In this document: positions 1 to 12,579 of the stretch, one piece after another
Layout of the letters: every line of letters begins with the position of its first letter
How positions within the stretch are numbered: position 1 is the stretch's first letter
Source: Diorhabda sublineata
Taxonomy: Eukaryota > Arthropoda > Insecta > Coleoptera > Chrysomelidae
NCBI RefSeq assembly: GCF_026230105.1
Contig: NC_079474.1
Coordinates: forward strand, 27,604,294-27,668,293
Direction of reading: 5' to 3'
Length of the DNA stretch: 64,000 bases
Position numbers and translations under genes: made by a program
The notes under the pieces: model-generated
The model's input: only the letters and a program-made list of their open reading frames with translations
Told to the model about the DNA's origin: nothing
Databases searched by the model: none

Positions 1-652
1 CTCAAGTATCATTATATAAAAATACATTGCAGCCTTTTATACTTAATAATACCTCCATTGACGTCCTGAAATCTATAAAGTTCTTAGGGCTTGTTATTGA
101 CAATTTTTTGAAATGAGAGTTAGATATTGCCGCTTTATATAAAAAATTTAGTTCTGCCTATTTTGCGCTAAGATCAGTTTCCAAGGAACTAAACTTATCC
201 ACCTCTGCAATAGTTTATTTTCCCTTATTGAATCGCTGGAGTATGTGAGGTGTGGCAAAACATCGGGGCTTCTTCAAAAGCTACAAAATATTGACTCTTC
301 ATCCCTGATTCATCTTTAAATCCGTTTGACCAATTCGTAAGCACGCTTCTCCAATTAAACAAAAATTGCACAGCTCTCCACTCACTGGAAAGTGTTTTCT
401 ACTCTATAAAAGATTTTTATTTTGACAATGTATACATGTAATGTATATCACATATTAAAATTTTTACATGTATATTTCAATTTTAAAAGGTATTTGGGTT
501 ATTCATTGAAATTTTTTTTGTGTATACTTTATATTTTGTTTTATTTGTGTCTTTATTTAGTTATTTGTGTGTTTGGTTCTTAGTTTTTTACAAGCTTTTA
601 TCTACAAATTGTATACAATTCTTTGACAATAAAGCATTTCTCTCTCTATTTT
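1..652 (+). mobile_element. 3' end of a CR1/Jockey-type non-LTR retrotransposon
   Basis: Plus-strand translation of about 30-300 gives, with stops and shifts, the region after the reverse transcriptase core of insect LINEs: a segment reading KFLGLVIDN, then SSAYFALRSVSKELNLST and IVYFPLL, the usual 'same-chain / ALRSVS / VYFSLF' block. It is followed by an AT-rich 3' tail with an AATAAA at about 631 and a short CT-rich simple repeat, typical of the 3' end of these elements. The 5' part lies outside the window. Stops within the frame (for example after the RWSM segment) show it is dead. Clade assignment is from motif memory only. Confidence 0.7.
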
Positions 653-1103
653 AACTATACTTTATAAAAACACTTTCATTGTCTTCGAAGACATTCAAAT
701 TCGCGATTCTCAAAATTGTTCTGAATAGATTCAATATTACCCGTAACTTGACCAGGGTGAGAAATTGTTGACTAAATCGAATCGGAACTCACCTCCTATT
801 TAATTCAGCCAAGAAATATTGTTCAAGAAATATGCCACGATTATCGGATTCATCATATCCACGACTAGCCAATTCAAATGCCCCACAAAATTTAATGCAA
901 TTAATGATTTTTGACAATTTGTATCTATTGCTCGACTCATTTTCATTATGCCTTTGTATATTTAACAGACAAATAGAATATAATTGAGCCGTTATATTGG
1001 TTGATCCTAATAACGCACATTCTAACCAATTATATAGATGGCCTCTGGAGTTCTCGTGTTTTTTATCTTCCCCTTAAGTGCTCGAGAACGCTAGCCCTAA
1101 TTC
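653..1103. other. AT-rich stretch, no feature recognised
   Basis: No open frame with family resemblance, RNA gene or paired repeat was seen between the LINE tail and the dispersed repeat that follows. Confidence 0.5.
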
Positions 1104-1250
1104 CCGTCCAAACTTTATTGCCACAAAAAGTATGCAGGGAAAACAAATTGAGTAATTTTTTTGGTAATAACCATATATCCAATTATTTTTAACAAATATA
1201 CAGTTTTCTTCTTTTATAAAAGTTGATAATGGTTTCCTATTCTTTTTCAA
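1104..1250 (+). repeat. dispersed repeat, second copy at 29.8-30.0 kb (inverted)
   Basis: The run from CCGTCCAAAC through GGGAAAACAA, the TTTTTTTGGTAA block and AACCATATATCCAAT is matched by the minus strand of 29810-29987, in the same order and spacing. The unit is not recognised. The second copy lies just past the Penelope-like endonuclease fragment, so it could be an end piece of that element; this is inference. Confidence 0.5.
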
Positions 1251-1251
1251 T

Positions 1252-1255
<4 letters not shown>

Positions 1256-1330
<75 letters not shown>
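1256..1330. repeat. (TA)n microsatellite, about 75 bp
   Basis: Uninterrupted alternating T and A directly visible. It is one of three long TA runs in the window. Confidence 0.97.
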
Positions 1331-1334
<4 letters not shown>

Positions 1335-2202
1335 CCTAAGAATATTTATAAATTTTATTATGTTAAAAACAACTTCCATGCCCTCCAAAAGCACTCATGC
1401 TCTATTATAGTATATGGTTGTTCATTTCATTGTCCTAAAAAACTAGGCAGTTCCGAAAGCGAGAAAAAGCTATTTGCCTGGCATACGCATCGCGCTGGAT
1501 TCAATGCAGCATCCTAGATCATAGATAAAACGCGAAAGTATTTCCCATATGAATCTTAATATTGAAACAACGGGAAACAGACGGTAGGATGCAATTTTTT
1601 GTGAGCATTCCAAAAATTAACTTTCTAACTTGTGAAAGCTTCGGTTAAAAAAATGAATGAGTAGTAGATAATGTATTATTTCAGATTATTGTTATTTATA
1701 TTATAGAATTTTAATTTTTTCATTCCTTATTTTTTTGAGAACTCTACAGTAATATAGTATTAGCCTCCCCTGGTTAGGTTTATACTTTTAACGTATACAC
1801 AAGAAGTATGTATATGTTTAGTTTATTTTCTATTTCTTGGCTTTTATGTCATAATAAAAATTTGTGTCACAAATTTAATTTTGTTTGTCTTAGGTGAGAC
1901 ACAGATATCCTATAAAACTCTATAATAAAAAAGAACAGAGACAAATCGACTATACTACATTTTCCATTCTAGTCTTTTCCATTAAATTTTAAATTCCCGC
2001 CCGGGAAAAGTTCCGGTACTGTAGTTCCGCCTAATAATGTGTCTCAGAATTCTGTAACTGATTTCTTCACCCCAATCAAATATAATGTATTTACATTTCT
2101 GCAAATTATTTTTCTATATTATTAGCTTCTACGATTACGTATTTTTTCAACATTTAGGTAATTTTTCCATTCTCTTCTCTTTGAATGAATTTAGACGGGT
2201 AG
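1331..2202. other. AT-rich stretch, no feature recognised
   Basis: No supported gene or repeat seen. Short frames only, none with family resemblance. Confidence 0.5.
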
Positions 2203-2400
2203 CTAAGGTGCTCGGAAGTAGTAGAATGCGTTGGTTTGACGTTCGCATAAGAAATCTAGCGATAGAACATCTTTCAAATTGTAAAGATCCGTGACCAACA
2301 CTTCCCCTGTAGACAATCGAGATTTGGCTATCACAGAGTTTCCTTTGACTTTTTGCAATTCATATGTGCACGTGTTGATTTCATGCAAAAAAGCTTCTTC
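2203..2400 (-). pseudogene. coding-like fragment, possibly a retroelement integrase tail
   Basis: The minus strand is open for about 65 codons. It reads RFEEAFLHEINTCTYELQKV, then KGNSVIAKSRLSTGEVLV and TDLYNLKDVLSL. The local codon use and base composition look more coding-like than the flanks. The pattern (tyrosine, hydrophobic-K-V-x-G-N, then a short basic strand and D-L-x-x-L-K) resembles the C-terminal end of Ty3/Gypsy-type integrases, but this is a weak resemblance and no catalytic region is nearby. It ends at a stop just after 2203. I do not recognise it firmly. Confidence 0.25.
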
Positions 2401-5274
2401 GAAACGAGTTTGAGGCTAATAGAGAAATGCGAACCTGTTCGAATTAATGATAATTATTCAGCAACCTTGCAGTTTTCTTGAGGAACCCAAATATTTTAGG
2501 ATGATTGGTTGGTCACTTCCATAGCAGTCACCAAGTTGATTCGAACTTTGAAGCACTGTAAAGCGTCGATCCTGTTCGATGAGCTAAAAAACTAGTGCAC
2601 TAGAGGGAGGACGACGGAGAAGTGCTTGATTCGGAATACGTCACGATTTTGCTGGAATTGTTTACACCAAACTCTCACTCTTTACCATGAAATTTCTGCT
2701 GGATTCTTGTTTTACAATCTTAAGAAATTAATCGTCTCATTTACTATAGTAGTAATCATTTAGCAAGCCGGTTGATGTGAATTCCCTACTCTAGGTATTC
2801 CCATCCAACGATTATAAGTGCCCAAACACACACACAAACACCCTTCCTCAGTCTCAATCCTTAAAGGCTTCTTCTAATTTGATTTACCGTCGTAGATCTG
2901 ATGTGCGGATTACTTCTATACTCTTAGATTTTCATGGAATTACTGAAGAAGAGATTTGATGCTGCATTAGTTATTTGTTTTTCTGTTATTTGGTTTCTTA
3001 TTAAGAAGTATTCATCATCAAAACTTCCAAATTGAATTAACAAAAAAATTATTTATTTAGAAGAAAATTTCATTATATTTTCAACCGTAAAGATTCGAAA
3101 TTAGTTTTTTAAGAAAAAAAACATTAGGAGGTCCGTTTTAACCTCACAGCATGGTATTTCATGAGAGCTTTTTTATTTATTTTTGTTTGGCATTGCATAC
3201 TTTCAATCGTCTACCTTGTATGTGCAAGACTTGTAAATTTATGTTACAGGCCGTTTATAAGAAATTTATAATGACCGCGATTGAATGCAAACGTAGATGG
3301 AATAAGGAATTAATTCCTAATAGAACGCATGCCAAGGACTTTTTTTAATGAATACTGCTTGTGCTAGAATGAAACTGATATCTATAGTATAAACGAAGAT
3401 AATTATAACTTAGTAAATGTGAGGCATTTACATTTTTATGTGCGGCAAGGTGAAATCAATGAACTTATCATTTATAGTATCAAAACATCACGACCTACAA
3501 TCTACACAGATCGTATAAAATTGATTGCAATGAAATTAAATTCCATCACACTATTAGCTACTTACTATGATAGAAATAATAAACAGTTCCAATAAAAACA
3601 CTTAATTATCACAACATTTGAGGCCAGCATTTCCAAAATGTGAGTACCAGTCTGAAATTGGTTTTTGGCGTTTTTTAGTTAGTTTTTAGCATCTTTTAAA
3701 GTCCATGCTTTACCTATTGGAAAATTCCTAGTACAGAAGTTTGTACACCACGTGATGTGTAACTCAAAAATGGCTAAATTTCGTCTTCGTAAACAAACGT
3801 CTTCGTGAATTTTTCATACAACTTACTGGTTTCGTTATGTTATGCGATTTCAATCTGCACCCTGTGCTGTGCAAAAGTATTATTGGTAACGTTTTACGCC
3901 AGTTATTATCAACGGGATTGAAAATATCTCTTCAAAGTGACACCATTTATCGACCAGATTTAATTAATGGATGTGAATCCTAAACGCTAACACAAAAGCA
4001 GAATAACAAATTATGTGGGCAGAAATATTTTAGAAAAACACCAGTCTCGAAGATAGAAAGATAACATATCACTAAGTACTTAAAAATATTATTTTTGTAT
4101 TTTCTATTATATCATCCTCTCTTCTACTTCACATCTTTGAAAATAAATTGCGTTGAAATATTGTTGGTGTCGCTATTCGAGATTCAAAAATTAGCAATTT
4201 AGATTTTGGTCTCAGGGCAAGCCTGTCGTCTTTTGTATGCTAATTTCATCTTCTAAAATTATTAACTGTTCGCCATGATGGAATTAATAATTAAGTTTGG
4301 AACTGGTTATTAGTCTATTTACATACATAAATCACTCGAAAAACATTTGCGAGATTAGCTAGATTCTATATCTAGGTTTGAAAGTACATTGAATCAAAAA
4401 TTCTTAACATTTGGATATCAAGAGTTCTACTAGATCCTCGATACTATTTTTCTGAACAAATGTTTGAAACGTGGTATTCACGGTTTCATTGCGAAGCAGA
4501 TATCGAAATGGTAGAATATTTGTTTTTTAACCTTTATTAAAAATATTACAAAAAAAGCTTAAAATGGTACAGGCTACCTCTTCCTAAATAATGAGAAAGT
4601 CACTGAATCTTAATTCTACATTTCTACGCCGTTTTTTATCAGAGATAACTATCAAAACTTGACATCTACTTCACCGATCAAATTATGGTCAACTTTAGTC
4701 CATTTATTAAGGGGCGAGGCAAATACCTGACTGAGAGCAATAACAATAAAGTGTCATAATGTGGCTCTCTTTACAATAAAATTACCTGGTATATACCTCT
4801 TAATGATTTGTAAGACAGCAATCAAGTAAAAACAGTGCAATAAATAAAACTGTTTAATATTTTGGTCCATTGAATTTGACATTTAACTTATTTAAAAGAT
4901 AAATTTTCCAAGTTTTGTACGATAATTAACCGAACTGGACACGTGTAATGAATTTTAAAAAATCGTATCAAAAGTCGATGTCAGCTGTAATATAGAATTG
5001 TATTAAAAGCAACTTCGAATATTCTTGACGTGTCATTTATAAAAAGCACAAAGCAGATCTTTATTATATAATCGACGCAATTAGTCACGCACGTAGGTTT
5101 AAGATCGACACATTTGAGATCTTTTTTAAAATAAGAATATTGCAAAAAATATTAATCTATTTCTATATCATTTCAATGGCGGGTTTTCTAAAACTGCCAA
5201 TATACTGCCAAAAGATATTTCATAATCTTTACTTTTCTATGTAAAAAGCAAGTAATGCACTCGAATAGTTCTAG
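2401..5274. other. long AT-rich stretch, no feature recognised
   Basis: Read on both strands. Only short frames were seen (for example about 65 codons at 3151-3348) and none resembles a known family. A short CA-rich tract lies near 2825. No RNA gene or paired repeats were found. Confidence 0.45.
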
Positions 5275-5605
5275 TGGTGATCGGGAAAGACTTGCCTGGT
5301 AGCTATTCTACAGGCTTGCACTTCTCCAAAGAAAGGAGTTCCGATAAATTAACGTTCTGGGCGTCTGGAGATGCTTGGGGATATTGATCTTGAACTTCTG
5401 TAGATTGTAATGTTCGGGAAAGACTTGCCTGGTAGCTATTCTACAGGCTTGCACTTCTCCAAGGAAAGGAGTTCCGATAAATTAACGTTCTGGGCGCCTG
5501 GAGATGCTTGGGGATATTGATCTTGAACTTCTGTAGATTGTAATGTTCGGGAAAGACTTGCCTAGTAGCTATTCTACAGGCTTACACTTATCCAAAGAAA
5601 GGAGT
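5275..5605 (-). mobile_element. non-LTR retrotransposon 3' end with tandemly repeated C-terminal segment
   Basis: Minus-strand translation gives FLWRSASL, LPGKSFP and HYNLQKFKINIPKHLQ, the C-terminal block found after the reverse transcriptase in a common insect LINE group (compare the copies at 24.8 kb minus and 28.7 kb plus). Here the block is repeated. Because each unit is 133 bp (44 codons plus one base) the frame changes at each junction, and a stop replaces the usual tryptophan before LPGK. The element therefore cannot encode a normal C terminus. Direction is toward lower coordinates. Confidence 0.65.
5281..5605. repeat. 133-bp tandem repeat, about 2.4 copies
   Basis: Copies begin with TCGGGAAAGACTTGCC at 5281, 5414 and 5547, an exact 133-bp period. 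The first two copies are near identical over the full unit. The third stops near 5605, where sequence diverges. The unit lies inside the LINE C-terminal coding segment. Confidence 0.93.
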
Positions 5606-6209
5606 GGACATTTTTATCGTCCAATAAGAGCTTTGCAATCCAAGGTTGTTTTCATGTTCCAAAAACCACTGAGGTGCTACAGCTCTTGTTGATGAGAAAC
5701 AATTTCTTAAGAGTTAATAAACTTTGACTTATTTACTTGTCCTGTGCTTTAAAATATTCGCATCAGGCGTTTTTGGTGCCGTACCTCGTTGGTACGACAA
5801 CAGAATCTGCTCTCTTGTTCAAATTTGAACATTTCAAACGCTCTTGAATATTCTCATTTCTTCTAGGCATGATAAACAATCGTAAATTATGGTAAGGTCA
5901 CGTTTGAAAACATTATAGATTGAATATATTCTGTATTTTGATATAGGAATGTATAGGTTAGTCAATTAATTAAATCAAAAAAGAATGGTATGCAAATAGA
6001 AGTACTTGAATTTTAATCTTCTGTGATGATAAAATAATTTCTATGTCAGTGAATATATTTCTTTTTTATTGGATACGCCTAATTGGTTTTAATGGCACAC
6101 CTGGGAAATCAACATAACAGACAGAAAAACATTAAATTATAGTATGACAGGCAAAAAAAACAGGAAGAAATAGAACTCTTGATATCAAAAATGAAGAGAA
6201 CCCACAAAA
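5606..6209. other. no clear feature
   Basis: The first part may be more of the same degraded LINE on the minus strand, but no motif could be read with confidence. Confidence 0.35.
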
Positions 6210-6480
6210 CAACACATGAGGAGTGCTTCAGTGGAACGATTGAGATGAAAAATTCGTTGATTGTTTTTTATTCTTGTGAAACACTCCGAAACACTTGGAA
6301 ACATCTTCAAGACGCTGTTTTTGTTCCATTGTGAGCAAACGCGGAACCCATCTTGCGCACAGCTTTCTCATGTCCAAATTTTCAGTTAATATGTGATGTA
6401 TCGCACTTTTTAAAATGCCTTCGGTCTGCTAACTCTCGCACAACATTTCTGGAGTCGTTACCTAATTTGGTCGACCACCA
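6210..6480 (-). mobile_element. mariner transposase fragment (helix-turn-helix to linker)
   Basis: The minus strand reads IHHILTEN then MRKLCARWVPRLLTMEQKQR and a following GVFHKNK segment. This matches the second helix-turn-helix and linker of mariner transposases, where the RWVPRLLT and EQK motifs precede the first catalytic aspartate. The catalytic domain is missing and at least one frameshift separates the upstream RELAD segment. Inactive remnant; family distinct from the other mariners here judging from the linker. Confidence 0.6.
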
Positions 6481-7841
6481 CGAAGGAGTAGTTTCACTAG
6501 AATTTAGCTCAGCGTTTATATTAGTTGGGGTAATTCAAATAAAACTATTGTATTACATAACGATGACCAGCTTTTTCAATGTTTACAAATTCTCTGAAAA
6601 CGTTCATTATTGATGGCTGCCAAACAAATACTAAACAATCTTGAAACATATGCTGTATAGATTGTGTATTTTCTAGTAATGTAGTATTTTTCAAGCCATC
6701 TCTAGGTCAAGCCAGGTACTTCTAAGACCATATTCATATATCAATTTTTGAGAACCTTTTCGAATAATAAAGAATTCGGTCATAAAAATCAAATTAACTT
6801 TAACCATTATTTTTTCATTATCATTAAAATTAAAAAAATGAATTAAATTCTTTTTTTGCGAATAGATGCATTTAGTACACATTATATTAATTTTTGTCAA
6901 TGTAATAATCGTAATTAAAAGCAATATTACTACCGTTATTAATAGTTACAGGTGAATTTTCTTTACACGCATTATAAGTAGTACTTCATTTGGTAGTGGT
7001 TCTTGTAATAGAACTAACAATTTGTATAATACAGTTATTCTTAATCGCAGAAATTTTCTTCCTCGTTCTAAGTTGTTGTTTACGTTGTCACCGATTACAG
7101 GCGAAATGAATGACTCATGTTTAATTTAGTATTTTTCAGTTTTAAAAACATACCAACTTGTTTTCCCACAGCAGCCAACTTATTTATGCCGACTTGTTGC
7201 ATCGTGCATTCACCATTCTTATAATTTGAAATCAAAGAGTTTGATGGGTCATGAGATGGGCAAAATGAAAAATATTTTCTACAAATTCACTTAAAATGTT
7301 AAACGATATAGTGTTTCTTTGATTGTTATACTGCTATATATTTCGACTTTATCGAAAGGACTCGTACTAGTCGTAGTATTTCATATTGTCATTACTTAAA
7401 ATTATGTGATAGTTGAATAGATGAATCACATTGTTCTTTCTCGAATAATTAAATAATAATGAACGATCAATTGGTAAATCTACTAATCCAAATATTTCAA
7501 TTATTGAATTTGAATTGAACATTCAATAGAAACCTGCAAATCGCATCGTGATGCCGAAAGAAATGAGATACGCAATTCTCAGAAAAAATAGTAAGCTTAT
7601 TGTTAATATAATAATACAATTAATCAACGAAGTAGCAGCTGAATTTCACAAGGCTTTGTAATAATGTGTTTTACGATCAATCATTGAAAAAGAAATAAAT
7701 AATCAAATTTTGATTCAGCTTTTGGACTAGAAAAAGAACAGTTAGTTATTTTCATTCAATCAGTTACAAAAGGTACTAAAATTTTAACATTCTTATGTAA
7801 CATAGAAGATTTCATTGCATATTACCAATTTCTAATTCCTT
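6481..7841. other. AT-rich stretch, no feature recognised
   Basis: No supported gene, RNA or repeat pair seen. Confidence 0.45.
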
Positions 7842-8215
7842 TCAAGTGAAAATAAATCTGACTGAAGGCCAAAGTACTGCAGAAATCCATCGGAGAATGA
7901 GTCGTGTATATGGGGAAAATTTCATGAGTAATGGTGTTGTGCGTGAATGATGTCGAAAATTTGAAGATGGCTGTAATGATGTGCCTGATGAAGGGGACCA
8001 AGGACGCAAATCTGTTGTTTCAGACGACGTGGTTGAAATAATGATTAAAGAAAACTGGAGATTCACCATTACTGCTTTCATCTTCTTCCTGAACTGAAGA
8101 CGTGGCTTGGTAGGAAGCGCTTTCAAACCAATGGCGGCAACTTTCTTTGAAGAGGGTATTGAAAAGCTTGTTCACAGATATGATAAATGTCTCAATCTCT
8201 TTGGTGGTTTTATAT
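7842..8215 (+). mobile_element. internally deleted mariner: N and C ends of the transposase
   Basis: The plus strand begins with a mariner-type DNA-binding segment reading LTEGQSTAEIHRRMSRVYGE, followed by a stop where the conserved REWC tryptophan is expected (TGA), then CRKFEDG and GRKSVVSDD. About 100 codons later it jumps to the extreme C terminus, FFEEGIEKLVHRYDKC. The whole DDE catalytic core is missing, so this is a deletion derivative comparable to a MITE. No terminal inverted repeats were identified. Confidence 0.7.
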
Positions 8216-10225
8216 TAACTTGTCTCTTATTTATAGCCTATCGAAGAGAAAAAACGGCCTTCGTATAATGCATTTACAAAGTGTTGAATGCTTTGAATTG
8301 CAACTACAAGAATTTATTACTACTTTCATTTAGAAACTTGTAAAGTACTCAACTAATAGTTCACAATATATTCATATTATTTTTGTTCAACATTCCAAAT
8401 CGAAAAAATTAAAGCTTCGTAAGTTTCGATTCAGTTTTGCTTCTAAATCCTCAAAAACTTCAATATCCCCCAAGTTACTAATACCGTCTAAACACGTGAT
8501 TGAATTGTATCAGAAAATGAAAAAGAAAACAAGTAGCGCAGGTGCGTGTAATCAAGAAAAGGACGTAAAAGAAGAGGACGTGTTCTTTCTCACTTGTCAA
8601 GCATTAAGCTAGGGGATTTTAACCTTCGACCAAAAAGTCATAGGCGTATCCAAATACAATAAATCGAGATTTAGAAATTTAGTTTAAAATCAAAGTGGAG
8701 AAAATGACAATAAATTTCAATGAAAACTTTATACAAAAATTTTCCACCATGAAAACAAAATAATTATTATGATCCACTTGATTTCTTTGCCGTGTGTTTT
8801 GTATTTTTTTCCGGGGTCGATGGCTTTTCTTATATGCGACGGATAGAATTTTATCACTAATTTTTTTAGATTTTCCATATGTTATACCATTTCGATTTCG
8901 TTGTGGAATCTTGTTGCAATTGCGGTGTAGTCTGCGTAAAATGTCCAGAGATATCCAGCATGCGAAATAGAGGAAGAAAGAGACTCATTGGATTCTTTTT
9001 TTGGGTGGAATGTGGAAATTTTCATTTGGGTCAAATGTAATTCAAGTTTCGTCATATGGAAAAGAATTTCTTTTGAAGGGCTATGATTGTGGAGATATTA
9101 GGAGGAAGTTGAATTCAATTCTGGAAATGAGGGGAAGAGCTCGATGGAGCAAACAGATTTTTGGACAGTAGTGTTTTCGTACAACGGCGATTACAGCTAT
9201 GGATCTAGTTTTCCTTATATGGCTTATGAACGAGTTCATCAGATTACAGGAAAATCGCAGAAAACCTGTACACTGACGTGGCGTGCGTCTTTGTTGTTCT
9301 GGTTTTATGTACTCCTCTACCTCGCAACGGGTCACCCTAACTCTCAAATCTTTGCAACTGTACTTGAATAGCTCGTACATATAACAGCAGAAGCATGTTT
9401 TCCAACATAATATGGATGTCGCCATAAGCAATTCCGATTCAATTTTCTGAGCTAACTAATGAACACAAATAGAATTTGTGAGTGATACGGTTATCTTTGG
9501 TGTGAAGCACCCAAGAGATTTTTTAGAAGTAGAAAAGTCGAAAGAGCTTGATACAAAGTCAAATTTATTTGTGAAACTCTATGTTTTTTATCAGTCAAAA
9601 GCGGATAACCAATAAATCAAATAAACTAGTCAACATTCTCCTTAGCGCGTTCATGTATTGTACTCATCTTCACTCGTTCTATAATAGTGTGTATTAATAC
9701 GCAATGAGTTTCAATTTTGAAATTCACCGATGGCATTTAAAGTTATCCAGAATCAATTTCGAATGACTCAATGTTGATTATATCTATGTTAGAACTATGA
9801 ACAAGAGAGTAGTTTGTTTTAAATTGTTTGAGCTCGTACCGAATCCATATTTTTGAAGTTAGTTCTTCGAGGAAGTCGTAAAATGCATTGTCTTTTGCTT
9901 ATATATTTTTCATTGGTGAGTATCAACCATTTTGGAAGCTATTATCGTCCTCTCCTCAATTTGGGAGGTTTATCCAGATTGTAAACTGAGGCTGATGGAG
10001 TTACTTAAAATTATTCATTTTTTTATGTAGAAATGGAGAGCCGCAAGTTTACATCAAAATAGTTGCTTGTGGTGAGCAAACCGCACGTTGACGACTCCTT
10101 GGTTGAAATTAAAGGATGAATATATGCCCGAAATTTGTTACAAGAAATAGTGGGCACATAAACAAATGACTACACAATGTTTTTCCGCTTGGACCACAAA
10201 ATATTTAAAGATTTATTATTGTTGA
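8216..10225. other. no recognised gene
   Basis: A 116-codon minus frame at 9081-9431 overlaps a 75-codon plus frame in a region slightly richer in GC, but neither resembles a known family. It may be an old unrecognised transposon. Nothing else was seen. Confidence 0.4.
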
Positions 10226-10812
10226 GGGGCGTTCACACTGTCCATTTGAGTTGATCAAGTCAAATTAATTCAATAGACATACATTTAATGACGACAGTAG
10301 TTGTAATTGAATTTATAGTTAGAATAAGATTAGTTCTAGCTAAGGAATGATCAAAAATTATACATAAAAAAAAATAAAGTGGAAAAACATTTACAGAGTA
10401 GATTACTCGTCTAGGGACTAGGGACAAACAACTTTCTCTAATATGGAACATCCAGTAAATTACAAAAATTTTCTTTATATTAAAGAACAGTATCACTACT
10501 TGCTAGTTAAATTTGAAATAGGTAAGCAAAATACTTTAATACGTGACGCCCTTTTACTTCGAATATAACTAGAAATAATATTAAAATATCTAGCATTGGC
10601 TGATTCATTGAAAAGTTTAAGATACTCGTATTTCTTGTAAATATTCAAAGGACATATCCTCAATTCTTAAATATACAAGTTGCACTCGTTAAAACTAATA
10701 ACACATTCAATTCAGTAGATTAAATGAGCTGAATATATGGGTTTACATGTTCAATTCGTACCGTGACTCTTTATTTGACTTGACAACTCATATAAATAGT
10801 GTAAACGCGCCT
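10226..10812. mobile_element. 587-bp MITE-like element with about 40-bp terminal inverted repeats
   Basis: The left end (10226-10265, GGGGCGTTCACACTG...GTCAAAT) is the reverse complement, with about three mismatches in four and two single-base gaps, of 10773-10812. Both ends share GCG-TT-ACACT, TGAGTTG and TCAAGTCAAAT blocks. The interior has no transposase. The G-rich 'GGGCG...ACACT' end resembles PIF/Harbinger-type termini, but a 3-bp duplication could not be settled from the flanks. A non-autonomous element is the best reading. Confidence 0.65.
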
Positions 10813-11932
10813 TTAAACGTAAATTTATAGCAGATTCTCAAAGATTCTCTGTAACTTTGAGGTACTTGGCAAATGGTGTCGATTTTGAAGATACTTTTGT
10901 TTATATCAATGTTGATTTTATTATTCACAGCACCGGCATATCACGATGTACGGAGATAAATGTTGGCGCTCTTTATATTTTCGTTCTCCATAGTTGTGTT
11001 CAAACAGATTTGTCAAACACACTGTCCATCAAAATTTCCACCAAACACGTCAAACATTTACATTGTTTGGCAAACAAGCGAGCACACTTTTTAAAAAGTT
11101 GACGAACACGTTTGTCAAATAAAACTTTGACATGTACACGTCACTTGATAAATAATGTCAAATATACCGTGAATGTTTTTCTGTAGCTCTCTCACTCTAT
11201 CAGTAAAAGACATAGTCCCTATTCACGCTATTCAAAAATTAGCTGATAGGCGACTGTGTTTATCTGTTATTAGGCGCTTGATTTCCTATAATTATCAAGA
11301 ATCTCTACACGAACAACGCCAATTTAACTTTCGAACGTTATATTTTAGAAACGTCAAAATGTTGAAAGTTGATGCGCCCATGATGAAAGTAGCCCTAATA
11401 TCTTACCTTACTAATGGTACCCACCTGCTCACCTGTAAGTAGACGCTAAGGTACAGTACACCACAAAATTTCAAACAGAAGTTTTGAATCGCTTAAAAAT
11501 TACATACATTTATATTTTATTATTAATAAACAAAACGTATCAAATTAAGTTCAATAAGATTAACGGTTGATCAAAAAATGGAGAACAGTTTTGGAAATGC
11601 TAAATACTTTCACTAAAAATAAAATTTTAGGTATATTATACGTTATTCGTTCCGCTTCATAGGTGAGGCATTTTACATATGTTAACGGTTAATAATTACA
11701 CAAATCGATTACGGTTCTTGAATCTGTGGAGATTAGATATTCGTTTTTTTGTTAAATTTTTTTTATAGGCAAACTCACGAAACCCGATCGGCGAGAAGTA
11801 ACACCCTAGAGATGCCTGTAAATTGGTTCTGTACAAATAAATAATAAAACATATTAGTGAAGTGGCGTAATAAGCAAATGAAGGAGTAAAGTACACTTAT
11901 GTACATTGAAATAGCATACATAGTCGATTAAA
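10813..11932. other. no gene; imperfect CAAAC-rich palindromic segment
   Basis: Between about 10945 and 11135 there are several forms of TTTGTCAAAC and AACACGT on both strands, suggesting a worn inverted-repeat element, but ends cannot be set. An 89-codon plus frame at 11173-11442 is not recognised. Confidence 0.3.
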
Positions 11933-12424
11933 ATTTTATTTTACCGATATGTGGGGGATCAAGAAAAGCTTAACCCCAAGATTGTGGTGTTCCACCCCTT
12001 GTCCCCCGGCCGCCATCTTAAATAAAGAGGTGAAAATTTCTATATTTTCTCTGCAAAAAATTCATAAAGACATAAATTGTGGCAAATCGCTTTGCCTACA
12101 ATTTTATTTTTGACACTTTTTGCCATTAACCGAGAATTTAAAAAGTTATGACTAAAAAAGTGCAAAAATTTTGTTTGATTTTTCGTTCAATAACTTTTTA
12201 TTTTTTGATTTTTCAATAAAATTACCTCAGAACAATCTTTCAAATCGTTCTTTGGGGACTCTGTTTATATGTGGATTTTTTGAATTCCACTCATTCTTGT
12301 GGCTCATAGAGCGCTCCAAAAGTGCCAAAAACAAAATACTTGTTATCATTTCCATTTTTTAATTTTTTTTTCTTTACAGATTTGTCTGAACATTCATATA
12401 TAATTTATTATTTTTAATCGACTG
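11933..12424 (+). repeat. left arm of the foldback element
   Basis: Inverted partner of 12898-13408. It carries a 63-codon frame (12171-12362) whose counterpart in the right arm is also open over 75 codons on the minus strand. The shared reading is probably low-complexity coincidence. Confidence 0.85.
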
Positions 12425-12579
12425 TGATTTTAATAATAATTGTTCTTCCTCTAATAATTTCTGAGAGGAGTATACATTTATGGGAATTCTAAGTAGGTAG
12501 AAAAGGTCCGATTGGGAACAAACGAACATCTGCCAGCTAGTACTATTGTTGTTGTCTGCTGTATGTCTTCATTTTTCTG

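Noticed and set aside
5281..5605. Possible CRISPR-like array from the regular repeats
   Set aside because: Units are contiguous 133-bp tandem copies with no spacers, inside a LINE coding tail, in an insect genome.
9081..9431. 116-codon minus frame, Cys- and Arg-rich
   Set aside because: No domain, signal or family pattern; overlaps an equally open plus frame, so most likely chance in a less AT-rich patch or an unidentifiable old repeat.
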